64,000 nucleotides of DNA from Bacteroidota bacterium (GTDB taxonomy: Bacteria; Bacteroidota; Bacteroidia; Chitinophagales; Chitinophagaceae): NCBI GenBank assembly GCA_028875875.1, contig JAGWUV010000014.1, positions 1-64,000 on the forward strand, read 5' to 3'. The position numbers were made by a program, and so were the translations under genes. This document shows, piece by piece, positions 45,548 to 54,732 of the stretch (its first letter is position 1; each line of letters begins with the position of its first letter). The notes under the pieces were generated by a model that saw only the letters and a program-made list of their open reading frames with translations, was not told the DNA's origin and searched no databases.

Positions 45548-47050
45548 ATGGGCAAGCCAACCGGATTTACAGAGTTTACAAGAGAACTTCCAGCTAAACG
45601 CAGCGTGGAAGAACGTTTGAAAGATTATAAAGAATTTGTATTACCCTATACTGAGCAAAAACTAAATCAGCAGGCTGCACGCTGCATGAACTGCGGTGTA
45701 CCTTTCTGCCATAGCGGTTGCCCTTTGGGTAATGTGATTCCCGAATTCAATGATGCCGTATACGATGGCAATTGGGAAGAAGCTTACAGCATTCTTACTT
45801 CTACCAATAATTTTCCTGAGTTTACCGGAAGAATTTGTCCGGCCCCTTGTGAAAGTGCCTGTGTATTGGGTATCAACCAGCCAGCGATCACCATTGAAGA
45901 AATTGAGAAACATATCATAGAAATAGCATTCGATAAGGGTTTTGTAAAACCACGCAAACCGAATGTTCGTACCGGTAAAAAGGTTGCAGTTGTAGGCAGC
46001 GGGCCTGCAGGTTTGGCTGCTGCTGCACAATTAAATTATGCCGGCCACAGTGTTACTGTGTTTGAAAGAGATGATGCACCGGGCGGTTTGTTGCGTTATG
46101 GCATTCCCGATTTTAAATTGGAAAAATGGGTAATCGACAGAAGGATTGCCATCATGGAAGAAGAAGGCATCATTTTTAAATGCAACTCTAATGTAGGTGT
46201 GAATGTTAGTATCAATGATCTACTGAGAGAATTTAATGCCATTGTTCTGGCAGGCGGTTCTACTGTTCCCAGGGATTTGAAAGTACCAGGACGTGAACTG
46301 AACGGCGTTTATTATGCCATGCAGTTCCTTAAACAGCAGAACAAACGCGTTGCAGGAAAAGACCCTTTAGCCAATGCTGCAATAGAAAGTAATATTTATA
46401 AAGAAGAATTATCAGCCAAAGGAAAGCATGTAGTAGTAATTGGTGGTGGCGATACCGGTAGCGACTGTGTGGGTACCAGCAACAGGCATGGTGCTAAATC
46501 TGTAACCCAGTTTGAATTACTGCCTAAGCCTCCGGCTACCCGTACCGATTATATGCCGTGGCCGAACTATCCTATGCTTCTAAAAACCACTTCTTCACAT
46601 GAAGAAGGTTGTGACAGGAAATGGGCTGTGGCTACCAAAGAATTCCTTGCTGACGAGAAAGGCAATTTAAAAGCCCTGAAGATTGTTGACCTTGAATGGA
46701 AAATTACAGAAGATGGAAAACCTGCCAATTTTGTGGAAGTTCCCGGCAGTGAAAGAGAATTACCCTGCGAACTGGCATTGTTAGCAATGGGCTTCTTACA
46801 TCCGCAACATGAAGGATTATTAAATGAACTAAATGTTGAGTTTGATGAGAGAGGTAATGTAAAAGCAACCGAAAAGGACTATAAAACAAATATATCAAAA
46901 ATATTTACTGCAGGAGATATGAGAAGAGGTCAGTCGTTAGTAGTTTGGGCCATCAGTGAAGGTCGGGAATGCGCTAGGAAGGTGGATGAGTTCCTTGTAG
47001 AGACTTCTGTACTGGAAAGAAAAGATGCCAGATTATTGCTGCATCACTAA
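45548..47050 (+). CDS. gltD: Glutamate synthase, small (beta) subunit
   Basis: The 500-residue FAD protein passes electrons from NADPH to the large subunit. The N-terminal region has the Cys motifs for 4Fe-4S clusters (CMNCGVPFCHSGCPLGNVIPE, CPAPCESACVLG). Then come the FAD-binding VAVVGSGPAGLAAAAQL, GGLLRYGIPDFKLEK, and the NADPH-binding VVVIGGGDTGSDCVGTSNRHGA. The C-terminal FTAGDMRRGQSLVVWAISEGR is the family closing motif. It is separated from gltB by 167 bp that contain the dispersed repeat, so it may be read through from gltB. A strong terminator follows. Confidence 0.97.
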   Translation: MGKPTGFTEFTRELPAKRSVEERLKDYKEFVLPYTEQKLNQQAARCMNCGVPFCHSGCPLGNVIPEFNDAVYDGNWEEAYSILTSTNNFPEFTGRICPAPCESACVLGINQPAITIEEIEKHIIEIAFDKGFVKPRKPNVRTGKKVAVVGSGPAGLAAAAQLNYAGHSVTVFERDDAPGGLLRYGIPDFKLEKWVIDRRIAIMEEEGIIFKCNSNVGVNVSINDLLREFNAIVLAGGSTVPRDLKVPGRELNGVYYAMQFLKQQNKRVAGKDPLANAAIESNIYKEELSAKGKHVVVIGGGDTGSDCVGTSNRHGAKSVTQFELLPKPPATRTDYMPWPNYPMLLKTTSSHEEGCDRKWAVATKEFLADEKGNLKALKIVDLEWKITEDGKPANFVEVPGSERELPCELALLAMGFLHPQHEGLLNELNVEFDERGNVKATEKDYKTNISKIFTAGDMRRGQSLVVWAISEGRECARKVDEFLVETSVLERKDARLLLHH

Positions 47051-47078
47051 TTCTTTAATCTTATTTTAATTTTTGTAT

Positions 47079-47106
47079 AAGCTGCCAGTTTTGGCAGCTT
47101 TTTTTA
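47079..47106 (+). terminator. Terminator of the ilv/glt region
   Basis: AAGCTGCCA (47079-47087), loop GTTT, TGGCAGCTT (47092-47100), then a run of T. It lies 28 nt behind the gltD stop. Confidence 0.9.
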
Positions 47107-47291
47107 TGCTTTTTTTTGATTTTTTTAAGAATTGAGCCTGTTTTTATTGTTTTTCATGATTTTTTGCCTTTAAATATAAAAAATCACATTATAATTAATT
47201 CTATGTTTATTTTTTCTTGGATTTTTATCTTTTTATGACATATTTTAGCTGTAAGAAATTAAATAGTAAAAAAATTTAATTATTACCTCAA

Positions 47292-48704
47292 ATGAAAAAG
47301 ATTACCCTCAAAGAACTTGCTCCATTTTTGATTTTAGTGATCGTGGCAATAGGAAGCCTATTTGTTCCTTCCTTACCTGCCTTTAATGATGGCGGCAAGT
47401 ACAATTCGGCTGATATAGCCTGGATGTTAGTGGCAACCGCCCTTGTGTTTTTAATGACCCCTGCATTAGCATTCTTTTACGGGGGAATGGTACACAGAAA
47501 GAACATTTTGTCTACCATGATAAAAAGTGTTGTGGCGGCAGGTGTGGTTAGTATTTTATGGGTTGTGGTTGGCTATAGTCTTTGTTTTGGAGATTCGATA
47601 GGCGGTTTTATCGGTAATCCTGCAACACACTTCTTTTTTAAAGGAGTTGCATCAGGTGCCCCCTGGAGCCTGTCACCTACAATTCCTTTGATGCTCTTTG
47701 CTCTTTTCCAGTTAATGTTCGCGGTAATTACGCCGGGCCTGGTAGTGGGTGCAGTGGCCGAAAGGATTCGTTTCACCTCTTATATCCTGTTCATTGCCTT
47801 ATTCAGTTTATTGGTGTACGCTCCTATTGCACACTGGACCTGGCATCCCGATGGTTTTCTCGCTAAAATGGGAGCCCTCGATTTCGCAGGAGGTACCGTA
47901 GTACATATTTCAGCGGGCTGTGCCGCTTTGGCGGGGGCTTTGGTTTTAAAACAAAGACAATCCCACATAGAACAAAGAGAAATTCCGCCTGCTAATATTC
48001 CTTATGTATTAATTGGAACAGGCTTGTTATGGTTCGGTTGGTTTGGTTTCAACGCAGGTTCTGCAACAGCAGCAAACGGCTTAGCAGTTTCTGCCTTTGC
48101 AACAACAAATACAGCAGCAGCAGCAGCGGGTTGCGCCTGGATGTTCTTTGATGTTATTCGTGGTAAAAAACCTTCTGTATTAGGCTTTTGCATAGGTGCG
48201 GTTGTAGGCTTAGTGGCCATCACACCTGCATCAGGATTTGTAGCAGTTCCGCAAAGTATTTTCATAGGTGTGATCGCAGCGATCATTTCAAATATTGCTG
48301 TACACATTAAAGCAAAATCAAAGCTTGACGATACTTTAGATGTTTTCCCTTGTCATGGCTTGGGTGGTATCGTGGGGATGATCTTAACTGGTGTACTTGC
48401 TACCAAAACAGTTAACAGTGCCGGTAATGACGGATTATTGTATGGCAATCCATCATTTTTCTTTATCCAGTTAAAAGCACTTGCCATAGTAGTTTCTTAC
48501 AGCTTTATAATGTCTTACCTGATATTCAAGTTCATCAACTTCATCCTGCCATTACGTGTATCTGTTGAAGAAGAAGAATTAGGATTGGATGCTACTCAGC
48601 ATAACGAGAAATATATTCAGGGAACATTACTGGTAGAGAACTTTTCTGTTGATGAAAACGGCTCTGTAAAACAAGATGTACTGATAGAGAGCGACGGATT
48701 CTAA
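47292..48704 (+). CDS. amt: Ammonium transporter (Amt family), first copy
   Basis: The 470-residue protein has an N-terminal hydrophobic leader, then about 11 membrane helices. Amt landmarks: FFYGGMVHRKNILSTMIKS in helix 1, DFAGGTVVHISAGCAAL with the first pore histidine of the twin-His pair, NAGSATAANGLAVSAFATTNTAAAA, and DVFPCHGLGGIVGM with the second pore histidine. It conducts ammonium/ammonia across the cytoplasmic membrane. The C-terminal cytosolic tail (VEEEELGLDATQHNEKY) is normal for the family. No glnK/PII gene is nearby. The 240 bp ahead of it is AT-rich; TATTTTAG near 47241 is a weak -7 candidate. Confidence 0.96.
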   Translation: MKKITLKELAPFLILVIVAIGSLFVPSLPAFNDGGKYNSADIAWMLVATALVFLMTPALAFFYGGMVHRKNILSTMIKSVVAAGVVSILWVVVGYSLCFGDSIGGFIGNPATHFFFKGVASGAPWSLSPTIPLMLFALFQLMFAVITPGLVVGAVAERIRFTSYILFIALFSLLVYAPIAHWTWHPDGFLAKMGALDFAGGTVVHISAGCAALAGALVLKQRQSHIEQREIPPANIPYVLIGTGLLWFGWFGFNAGSATAANGLAVSAFATTNTAAAAAGCAWMFFDVIRGKKPSVLGFCIGAVVGLVAITPASGFVAVPQSIFIGVIAAIISNIAVHIKAKSKLDDTLDVFPCHGLGGIVGMILTGVLATKTVNSAGNDGLLYGNPSFFFIQLKALAIVVSYSFIMSYLIFKFINFILPLRVSVEEEELGLDATQHNEKYIQGTLLVENFSVDENGSVKQDVLIESDGF

Positions 48705-48742
48705 ATAGATTTCACTAACGATTGTGAGGGTACTTTTTCAAG

Positions 48743-48802
48743 AAAAAAGGTACAGCATGTATAAAGCTTCTGGAACAAGCTTTATGCTGTACCCATTTTT
48801 TA
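48743..48802 (+). terminator. Terminator between amt and the porin gene
   Basis: GGTACAGCAT (48749-48758) plus ATAAAGCTT pair with AAGCTTTAT plus GCTGTACC (48777-48793), with a 2-nt bulge, then CATTTTTT. It may only partly stop transcription into the porin. Confidence 0.75.
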
Positions 48803-48814
48803 ATAATAAAACCA

Positions 48815-49891
48815 ATGGCAATGTTAAAGAAAAAATTGAAAGCAACCATCACATTCGCCTGTTTAGGCGCAGTTTGTGCAAAGGCGCAAACAGATTCAAC
48901 CAAAAAACCTGCTCCGGCAACCACTTTTACGTATTCGGTAGATGCGTATTACAGGTCTGACTTTGCAGGCAAAGAAACCAATAACAAAACAAGCTTCACC
49001 AATTCGAACAACTCTTTCGAATTAGGTATGGCTTCTGTGAGGGTTGATCACAGTTTTGGAAAAATTGCTGCTACTGCCGATCTCGGCTTTGGCAGAAGGG
49101 CCGCAGAATTTTCTTATAATGACGGTTCAGGCTATCCAACAGGCGGCGGTAATTCGTACAGCACTTTAGCCGCTGTAAAACAAGCATTCATCAGCTATGC
49201 ACCATCCAGTAAAATAAAGTTTACAGTTGGTAAATGGGCTACACATGTTGGCTATGAAGTAGTAGATGCTTATGCTAACAGAAACTATAGCATGAGCTAT
49301 GGTTTTTCGTACGGACCATTCTTTCATACCGGCGTTAGAGCAGATATCTCATTGGGGGGCAAATCTGCCTTTATGATCGGTATTGCTAACCCTACGGATT
49401 ACTCCACCACAGTAAGTAATCGAAAAGTGGCCATAGCACAATTCAGTACCGGCAGTAAAGACGACAAGCTGAAAGCTTTTTTAAACTTTCAAGGCGGAAC
49501 AGGCTTCAGCCAGTTTGATTTAGTACTGAATGGTACCATTACCAGCAAATTTGCCATCAATTACGATGGAACCGTTCAAAGTAACAAAAACACAGGAAGC
49601 ACACAAAGTTGGTCCAGCAATGCTTTGTACTTCAACTACGATCCTACCAGCAAATTCGGATTAACCCTTCGTGGTGAATATTTTGATGACATGAAAGCAA
49701 CCAGCTCCGGTGCTTTTGGAGCAAGTGTATTCGCAGCTACATTATCTGGAAATATCCATTTAGATAATCTAACCATCATACCTGAAATCAGATTGGATAA
49801 TGCAAGCACCAACACCTTGTTTACCAAAACTTCCGGAGATCCTACTAAAAGCGCCGGCAATTTCTTAATTGCTGCAGTTTACAAATTCTAA
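48815..49891 (+). CDS. Outer membrane beta-barrel porin
   Basis: The 358-residue protein has a signal peptide (MAMLKKKLKATITFACLGAVCAKAQ) and then a series of amphipathic beta strands with alternating aromatic/glycine residues, ending with a C-terminal aromatic residue (IAAVYKF), as needed for BAM assembly. Segments such as YSVDAYYRSDFAG, ASVRVDHSFGKIAATADLGFGRRA and LTLRGEYFDD look like a BBP2-type porin barrel. Lying between two ammonium transporters, it may admit nitrogenous solutes through the outer membrane; that is inference from context. A start two codons later (48821) is also possible. Confidence 0.85.
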   Translation: MAMLKKKLKATITFACLGAVCAKAQTDSTKKPAPATTFTYSVDAYYRSDFAGKETNNKTSFTNSNNSFELGMASVRVDHSFGKIAATADLGFGRRAAEFSYNDGSGYPTGGGNSYSTLAAVKQAFISYAPSSKIKFTVGKWATHVGYEVVDAYANRNYSMSYGFSYGPFFHTGVRADISLGGKSAFMIGIANPTDYSTTVSNRKVAIAQFSTGSKDDKLKAFLNFQGGTGFSQFDLVLNGTITSKFAINYDGTVQSNKNTGSTQSWSSNALYFNYDPTSKFGLTLRGEYFDDMKATSSGAFGASVFAATLSGNIHLDNLTIIPEIRLDNASTNTLFTKTSGDPTKSAGNFLIAAVYKF

Positions 49892-49946
49892 CTACGCTTA
49901 TCATATAACACGGTCTTTTTTTTCCTCATCAAAAACACCACTACTT

Positions 49947-51494
49947 ATGAGATTAAAAAATTTATTAACCTCAGGTAAAGCGGGCTGCATACAACTTGCT
50001 GAACGCATCGATAACTTAACAACCAGGGAAAAATGGAAACTTGGTATTACCGTTTTCTCCGGTAAAGTACTTGGACTTCTACTCGTTGTAGTAGCCATGA
50101 ACTTTCTCCCCGGCTTATTGGGCACACCTGCTCATGCAGCAGAAACTTATACTGCGCATGAAACATCATTGATTAACTCTGTAAATACAGTATGGACACT
50201 TGTTGCTGCCTTTCTTGTATTTGGAATGCAAGCGGGTTTCGTTATGCTGGAAGCGGGTTTTGCAAGAACCAAAGAAACAGTAAACGTTTTACTGGAATGT
50301 ATTTTCGATACAGCGATATGCGGTATCTTATTCTGGGCCATCGGTTATGCATTTATGTTTAGCCATGGTAACGGTTTTATTGGTAAAAACTGGTTTTTCC
50401 TTTCGGGAGCACCTGCAACCTACGAAGCAACAGGCGTGCCTATCCTGGCACACTGGATATTCCAGTTCGCTTTTGCTGATACCACTTCTACCATTACTTC
50501 CGGTGCGATGATTGGTCGTACTTCTTTCAGAGGAGATATCTTATATAGCATCGGTGTAACAGGATTTATCTATCCAATCATCGGTCACTGGGCTTGGGGA
50601 CCAGATGGCTGGTTAGCTTTAATGGGTAGCCAAGGTAACTTCCTTCCTTCATTAGGACAAGGTTTCCGTGACTTTGCAGGATCTACAGTAGTGCATACTA
50701 TTGGGGGTGTGATTTCTTTAGCAGGAGCTTTGGTATTAGGACCACGCATTGGTAGGGTATTTACCCGTGACGATAAAGAAAAAGGCGGATTACCACCTGC
50801 CCATAATTTCCCATTGGCGGCCGTAGGTGCCTTTATCCTTTGGTTTGGCTGGTATGGCTTTAACCCGGGAAGTACACTTTCTGCTATGGATGCAGATGGT
50901 ATTGGCCGTATCGCCGCTAATACAACTTTAGCAGCTTGCGCAGGTTCATTAACCGCCATGATACTACCACTTTGGTTTGGCCCTAATAAAGGAAAATACG
51001 ATTTAGGTTTTACCATCAACGGTTTATTAGGCGGACTTGTAGCTATTACATGCCCTTGCTATTGGGTTACGCCGGGTGGAGCCATTTTAATCGGATTAGT
51101 AGCCGGTATAGTTATCTATTATGGAACATTATTATTAGAATATTTAAGAATCGATGATCCTGTTGGTGCAGTACCTGTACATGGTTTGGCTGGTATTTGG
51201 GGCACTATCTCATTAGGATTTTTCGCTTGTGGCCAATATGGTGCGACAGGACCTAACGGTGCTGACAATTCAGCTCCAGTGAAAGGTTTATTCTATGGTG
51301 GCGGAACAGATGTTTTAAAAGCACAGATCATAGGAAGTGCTGTGATAACGATTTCAACATTAGCAATTGCACTGGTTCTGATGTATGTTGTTAATAAGCT
51401 TCCTTATCCATGGAAACTACGTGTGGAGCCAGAAGCTGAAACAGGACCTGGCCTTGATATATTCGAGCATGGCGCTTCTGCTTACAACGAATAA
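49947..51494 (+). CDS. amt: Ammonium transporter (Amt family), second copy
   Basis: The 515-residue protein (ATG 49947, MRLKNLLTSGKAG) carries an extended N-terminus with a hydrophobic segment ending in AHA-A (GLLLVVVAMNFLPGLLGTPAHAAE), probably a signal peptide, then the Amt core: MQAGFVMLEAGFARTKE, DFAGSTVVHTIGGVISLAG (first pore His), FNPGSTLSAMD and AVPVHGLAGIWGTISLGFFA (second pore His). It differs from the first copy in the pore-entry segment and in the C-terminal tail, and seems to belong to a different Amt subgroup. It starts 55 bp after the porin, so the two are probably co-transcribed. Confidence 0.96.
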   Translation: MRLKNLLTSGKAGCIQLAERIDNLTTREKWKLGITVFSGKVLGLLLVVVAMNFLPGLLGTPAHAAETYTAHETSLINSVNTVWTLVAAFLVFGMQAGFVMLEAGFARTKETVNVLLECIFDTAICGILFWAIGYAFMFSHGNGFIGKNWFFLSGAPATYEATGVPILAHWIFQFAFADTTSTITSGAMIGRTSFRGDILYSIGVTGFIYPIIGHWAWGPDGWLALMGSQGNFLPSLGQGFRDFAGSTVVHTIGGVISLAGALVLGPRIGRVFTRDDKEKGGLPPAHNFPLAAVGAFILWFGWYGFNPGSTLSAMDADGIGRIAANTTLAACAGSLTAMILPLWFGPNKGKYDLGFTINGLLGGLVAITCPCYWVTPGGAILIGLVAGIVIYYGTLLLEYLRIDDPVGAVPVHGLAGIWGTISLGFFACGQYGATGPNGADNSAPVKGLFYGGGTDVLKAQIIGSAVITISTLAIALVLMYVVNKLPYPWKLRVEPEAETGPGLDIFEHGASAYNE

Positions 51495-51742
51495 TTCATG
51501 GCGTTACTCAACTAACTATTATTCTTACTAACCAACCATCACTAACTGCAAAAAAGTACTGTAGTGAAATGCCGGCGGTCAAACGGTATGCTAACTACAG
51601 TACTTTACCTCAAAAAAAGTGAAATTACTTGCAACCAAAACTAACATGATGAACATCTATCTTGCCTTTTAAAGATTTTCTTTGAGGTAAGGTTGCTTTG
51701 AGCAAAGTAACCTGGAGAGCCATTTCTATGGCTCTTTTTTTA
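51495..51742 (+). ncRNA. Highly structured 3' region behind the second amt: candidate regulatory RNA
   Basis: Beyond the stop codon stand, in order: AAAGTACTGTAGT (51553-51565) with ACTACAGTACTTT (51594-51606), a 13-bp perfect stem; TTACCTCAAA (51605-51614) with TTTGAGGTAA (51681-51690); GCAACC (51631-51636) with GGTTGC (51691-51696), which would form a pseudoknot with the previous pair; CTTTG-AG-CAAAG; and the terminator at 51716-51741. No coding sequence is seen. A processed 3' UTR RNA or a stand-alone small RNA is possible; nothing shows transcription. Confidence 0.45.
51716..51741 (+). terminator. Terminator of the amt-porin-amt unit
   Basis: AGAGCCAT (51716-51723), loop TTCT, ATGGCTCT (51728-51735), then six T. 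Confidence 0.9.
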
Positions 51743-51854
51743 TGCTTACGTACATCAAACTCAAAAGCTCAATACAGTTATAACCATATTGAGCTTTTAT
51801 ATCAATCATCCATAAAATTTATCGGCCAAAACCAGCAGTAAGCTGGAATGATCG

Positions 51855-54428
51855 CTACGCTGAATTTCTTCCGGCATTGATAATACCGAATGAGCAACGC
51901 ATCGCTAATTTTTCAAGTGTTTTCTTAATTGGAGAACCTACCACATTCTCTTCCAGTTCTCTTGCTTTTGTAATCGCATACTGTTGAATACTAACCAAAG
52001 GCAATACTATTCTTTCCCTCATTTGTATTGACAACTGATCAATAGGATAATCAGCCATCAACTCTGTTTTACCGGAAAGCTTGAAAATATATTTTCTGGT
52101 TAACTCATACTCTGCATATACTTTATTCCAGAGATCACCGTATACTTTATGTTCTGATAAGAAAGCTGTTAATGGGAAGAAACATTTTTGCATGGCCATC
52201 TCACAGTTATCTATTAATGTTTTGAAGAAAAGAGAACTTTGATATAAAGCCTGCAACTGGCTCCATTTACCGGCTTCTTCCATTTGCTGTAAAGCAGTTC
52301 CTACACCATAATAGCCGGTTACATTTTGTTTCAGCTGGCTCCACGCTCCTACAAACGGGATGGCTCTCAGGTCTTTCAATTCCATTTTTTTAGAAGCACC
52401 ACGCTTAGCAGGTCGGCTACCAATGTTTGTTTCGGAATAGAAACGAAGCGGACTGGCATGCATTAAATATTCCAGGAAATAAGGATGTTCTTTCAGTTCT
52501 GTGTAAGCTTCGTAACCCTTTTCTGCTAAAGACTGTAAAAGTGTTTCTTCTTCCTTCGTTAAGGTAGATTTATTAGCAGAGAAAAGATCATTATAAATAC
52601 CCGCATGAATCAATTGTTCAATGTTGAACTGAGCCGAATCGATCGTACCGAAATTGGAACTTACTGTTTGTCCCTGTATCGTTAATTGAATTTCTTTATT
52701 TGAAATATTCTTACCCATTGAAGCGTAGAACTGATGTGTTTTTCCACCGCCCCTTGCCGGAGGGCCGCCACGTCCATCGAAGAACACAGCATCAACATCA
52801 TATTGTTTTGAAATAAGTGTTAATGCCTCCTTGGCTTTATAAATGCTCCAGTTAGCCATCAGGTAACCACCATCTTTTGTTCCATCAGAAAAACCAAGCA
52901 TTATGGTTTGCCTGTTACCTCTGCGTTTCAAGTGAGCATTATAATCTTTATTCTCATACAACTGCTTCATTACATCGGCAGCGTTGATAAGGTCATCTAT
53001 AGTTTCAAACAACGGAACAATATCTACAGCTAATTCTTCTTTCTTCCATCCGCTCAACAACAGCAAACCAAAAACTTCAAATGCATTCAAAGCACTGTTA
53101 CACTGGCTAATGATATAACGGTTACAACCCCCTTCCCCGTTCGATTGCTGAATAGTTCTGATGGCCTTCATTGAATCAATAGTGTCTCTCTGAACATCAT
53201 CAGCTAAAATACTGCTCTCTACCACTCCTGATAAAGAAGTAAGCACTTTGATTTTTTCCTCCGCAGAAAGGGATGCATAATCCTTTGGCAGCACATCAGC
53301 ATTTGCTGCAATAGTATCCAACACCTTTCCGTGAATACTACTGTCTTGCCTGATATCAAGTGATGCAAAGTGTAAACCAAAAACTTCCACTTTATTGATC
53401 AGTGATTCAACCTGGCTTACAAATAAATTATTATGATCGTAGATCAGCTGATGACGAATACTATTCAGTGCATCTAATATTTCCCGCTTTGAAATATCAA
53501 GCTGATGACCAGGAATGAAGAGGTTGTCGTATAACTTTTTCTCAAGTACGGTTAATGCCGTATCCACTCCTTTGAAAGTTAATCTACGCTTCAGTTTACG
53601 AATATCCAGGTAATAGGATTTAAGGATACTTCCTCTCAATGCATCCGCAACCTGTATGGTAGTATCCGCCTTCACAAATGGGTTGCCATCCCTGTCTCCT
53701 CCCGGCCAAAAACCCATCCTGATAATCGGATTCTTATCATTTACCGCATCTGCAAAACGGCTCTTGATAAACGATAAGATTCTGCCTGTGGCAGGATAAA
53801 AAATATTTTCCAAATACCATATCAATGAAACAGCCTCATCGTAAGGAGTAGGTTTCTGCTGTTGAAAGAATGGCGTTCTTCCCAATTGCTGCAAGTATGT
53901 GTAAATCTGGTTCTCGTTATTGGTATTGATGGCAGAAGATAGATCATGAATAATTCCTAACACCGCACCCCGATAAAATTGCGTGGGATGTGCCGTTAAT
54001 ACAAGCTGTATGTTGAAATCTTCCAGTTTCTTTTTCAGTGCAGCCTGTTTCTGTTGATGCTCTACTTCTAAAGCCAGGTGCTTCAAAGTTCCCTTCCCGC
54101 TCATATCATTCACTTGTTTGAATGCTGCATCCTCCAGTGCATCAAACAGTACTACCTGCCTTTCAATGTATTGCACAAAACGGAAAAGCAGATCTAGCTT
54201 TTCCTGTTCAGTTTTAATAGAAGTTTGTTTGGCAAAGAAATCTTCCAGAATATCTACCGGGCTTAATTTCTTCTTGTACCCTTCTTCACAATTCACCAGT
54301 AACAGGGAAACGAGTATCCCCGTTTTTTCTATGCGATGGAAGGGCAAAGAAGTAAACAAACTGTTATACAATTGAAACTTAATGCCTACAAGGTTTCTAA
54401 ACGTTTGCAGGTTTACTGAATTGGACAT
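51855..54428 (-). CDS. ppc: Phosphoenolpyruvate carboxylase
   Basis: The 857-residue enzyme carboxylates phosphoenolpyruvate to oxaloacetate, supplying aspartate-family amino acids. The catalytic histidine H147 is in VLTAHPTQ; other family motifs are FWPGGDRDGNPFV, MLGFSDGTKDGGYLMANW, and the mobile loop FFDGRGGPPARGGGKTH. The C-terminal signature SFGIINAGRNSA agrees with the usual RN-T-G end. Length is near the ~880 residues of other bacterial forms. It is divergent from thrA, and the shared upstream region holds a TACCTTTG box for ppc on its own strand. Confidence 0.97.
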   Translation of the reverse strand: MSNSVNLQTFRNLVGIKFQLYNSLFTSLPFHRIEKTGILVSLLLVNCEEGYKKKLSPVDILEDFFAKQTSIKTEQEKLDLLFRFVQYIERQVVLFDALEDAAFKQVNDMSGKGTLKHLALEVEHQQKQAALKKKLEDFNIQLVLTAHPTQFYRGAVLGIIHDLSSAINTNNENQIYTYLQQLGRTPFFQQQKPTPYDEAVSLIWYLENIFYPATGRILSFIKSRFADAVNDKNPIIRMGFWPGGDRDGNPFVKADTTIQVADALRGSILKSYYLDIRKLKRRLTFKGVDTALTVLEKKLYDNLFIPGHQLDISKREILDALNSIRHQLIYDHNNLFVSQVESLINKVEVFGLHFASLDIRQDSSIHGKVLDTIAANADVLPKDYASLSAEEKIKVLTSLSGVVESSILADDVQRDTIDSMKAIRTIQQSNGEGGCNRYIISQCNSALNAFEVFGLLLLSGWKKEELAVDIVPLFETIDDLINAADVMKQLYENKDYNAHLKRRGNRQTIMLGFSDGTKDGGYLMANWSIYKAKEALTLISKQYDVDAVFFDGRGGPPARGGGKTHQFYASMGKNISNKEIQLTIQGQTVSSNFGTIDSAQFNIEQLIHAGIYNDLFSANKSTLTKEEETLLQSLAEKGYEAYTELKEHPYFLEYLMHASPLRFYSETNIGSRPAKRGASKKMELKDLRAIPFVGAWSQLKQNVTGYYGVGTALQQMEEAGKWSQLQALYQSSLFFKTLIDNCEMAMQKCFFPLTAFLSEHKVYGDLWNKVYAEYELTRKYIFKLSGKTELMADYPIDQLSIQMRERIVLPLVSIQQYAITKARELEENVVGSPIKKTLEKLAMRCSFGIINAGRNSA

Positions 54429-54454
54429 ATTTTTAACTTTTACCTAAAGGTGCT

Positions 54455-54462
54455 CAAAGGTA
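54455..54462 (-). promoter_or_regulatory. Likely -7 box of ppc
   Basis: TACCTTTG on the minus strand, 26 nt ahead of the ppc start codon, identical to the rpoC -7 box. The -33 element is less clear. Confidence 0.55.
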
Positions 54463-54540
54463 AGCAATCATTACAAGCTTGAAAAATTAGTAAAAAAATA
54501 TCGAAATAGTTAGAATTCCTTTATCTTAGCGTCGAAATAG

Positions 54541-54636
54541 ATGAAAAAACAGCAAAACATATTTTCTTTCATTAAATCAACATCAACCCTTCTGATTGTT
54601 GATGGCACTATCAATACAACCACCACAACCCTGTAA
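54541..54636 (+). CDS. thr operon leader peptide
   Basis: A 31-residue frame beginning MKKQQNIFSF lies 96 bp ahead of thrA. Eight of its last 18 residues are Thr, ending TINTTTTTL with five consecutive Thr codons; several Ile/Leu/Val also occur. The composition parallels the enterobacterial ThrL peptide, so it should sense Thr-tRNA charging. The last codons and stop lie in a 7-bp hairpin (CAACCCT at 54626-54632 with AGGGTTG at 54637-54643, loop containing TAA). AACAGCAAA in its 5' end (54548-54556) is fully complementary to TTTGCTGTT (54671-54679). I found no stem followed by a U-tract, so the control step (termination, Rho, or translation) is unclear. Confidence 0.72.
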   Translation: MKKQQNIFSFIKSTSTLLIVDGTINTTTTTL

Positions 54637-54732
54637 AGGGTTGCGTTCATTCATATTACCACCTGGGCTATTTGCTGTTATAGATTACAATTACTTTTTA
54701 CTGCATTCAGTATCATACATAAAAAAAATTTC

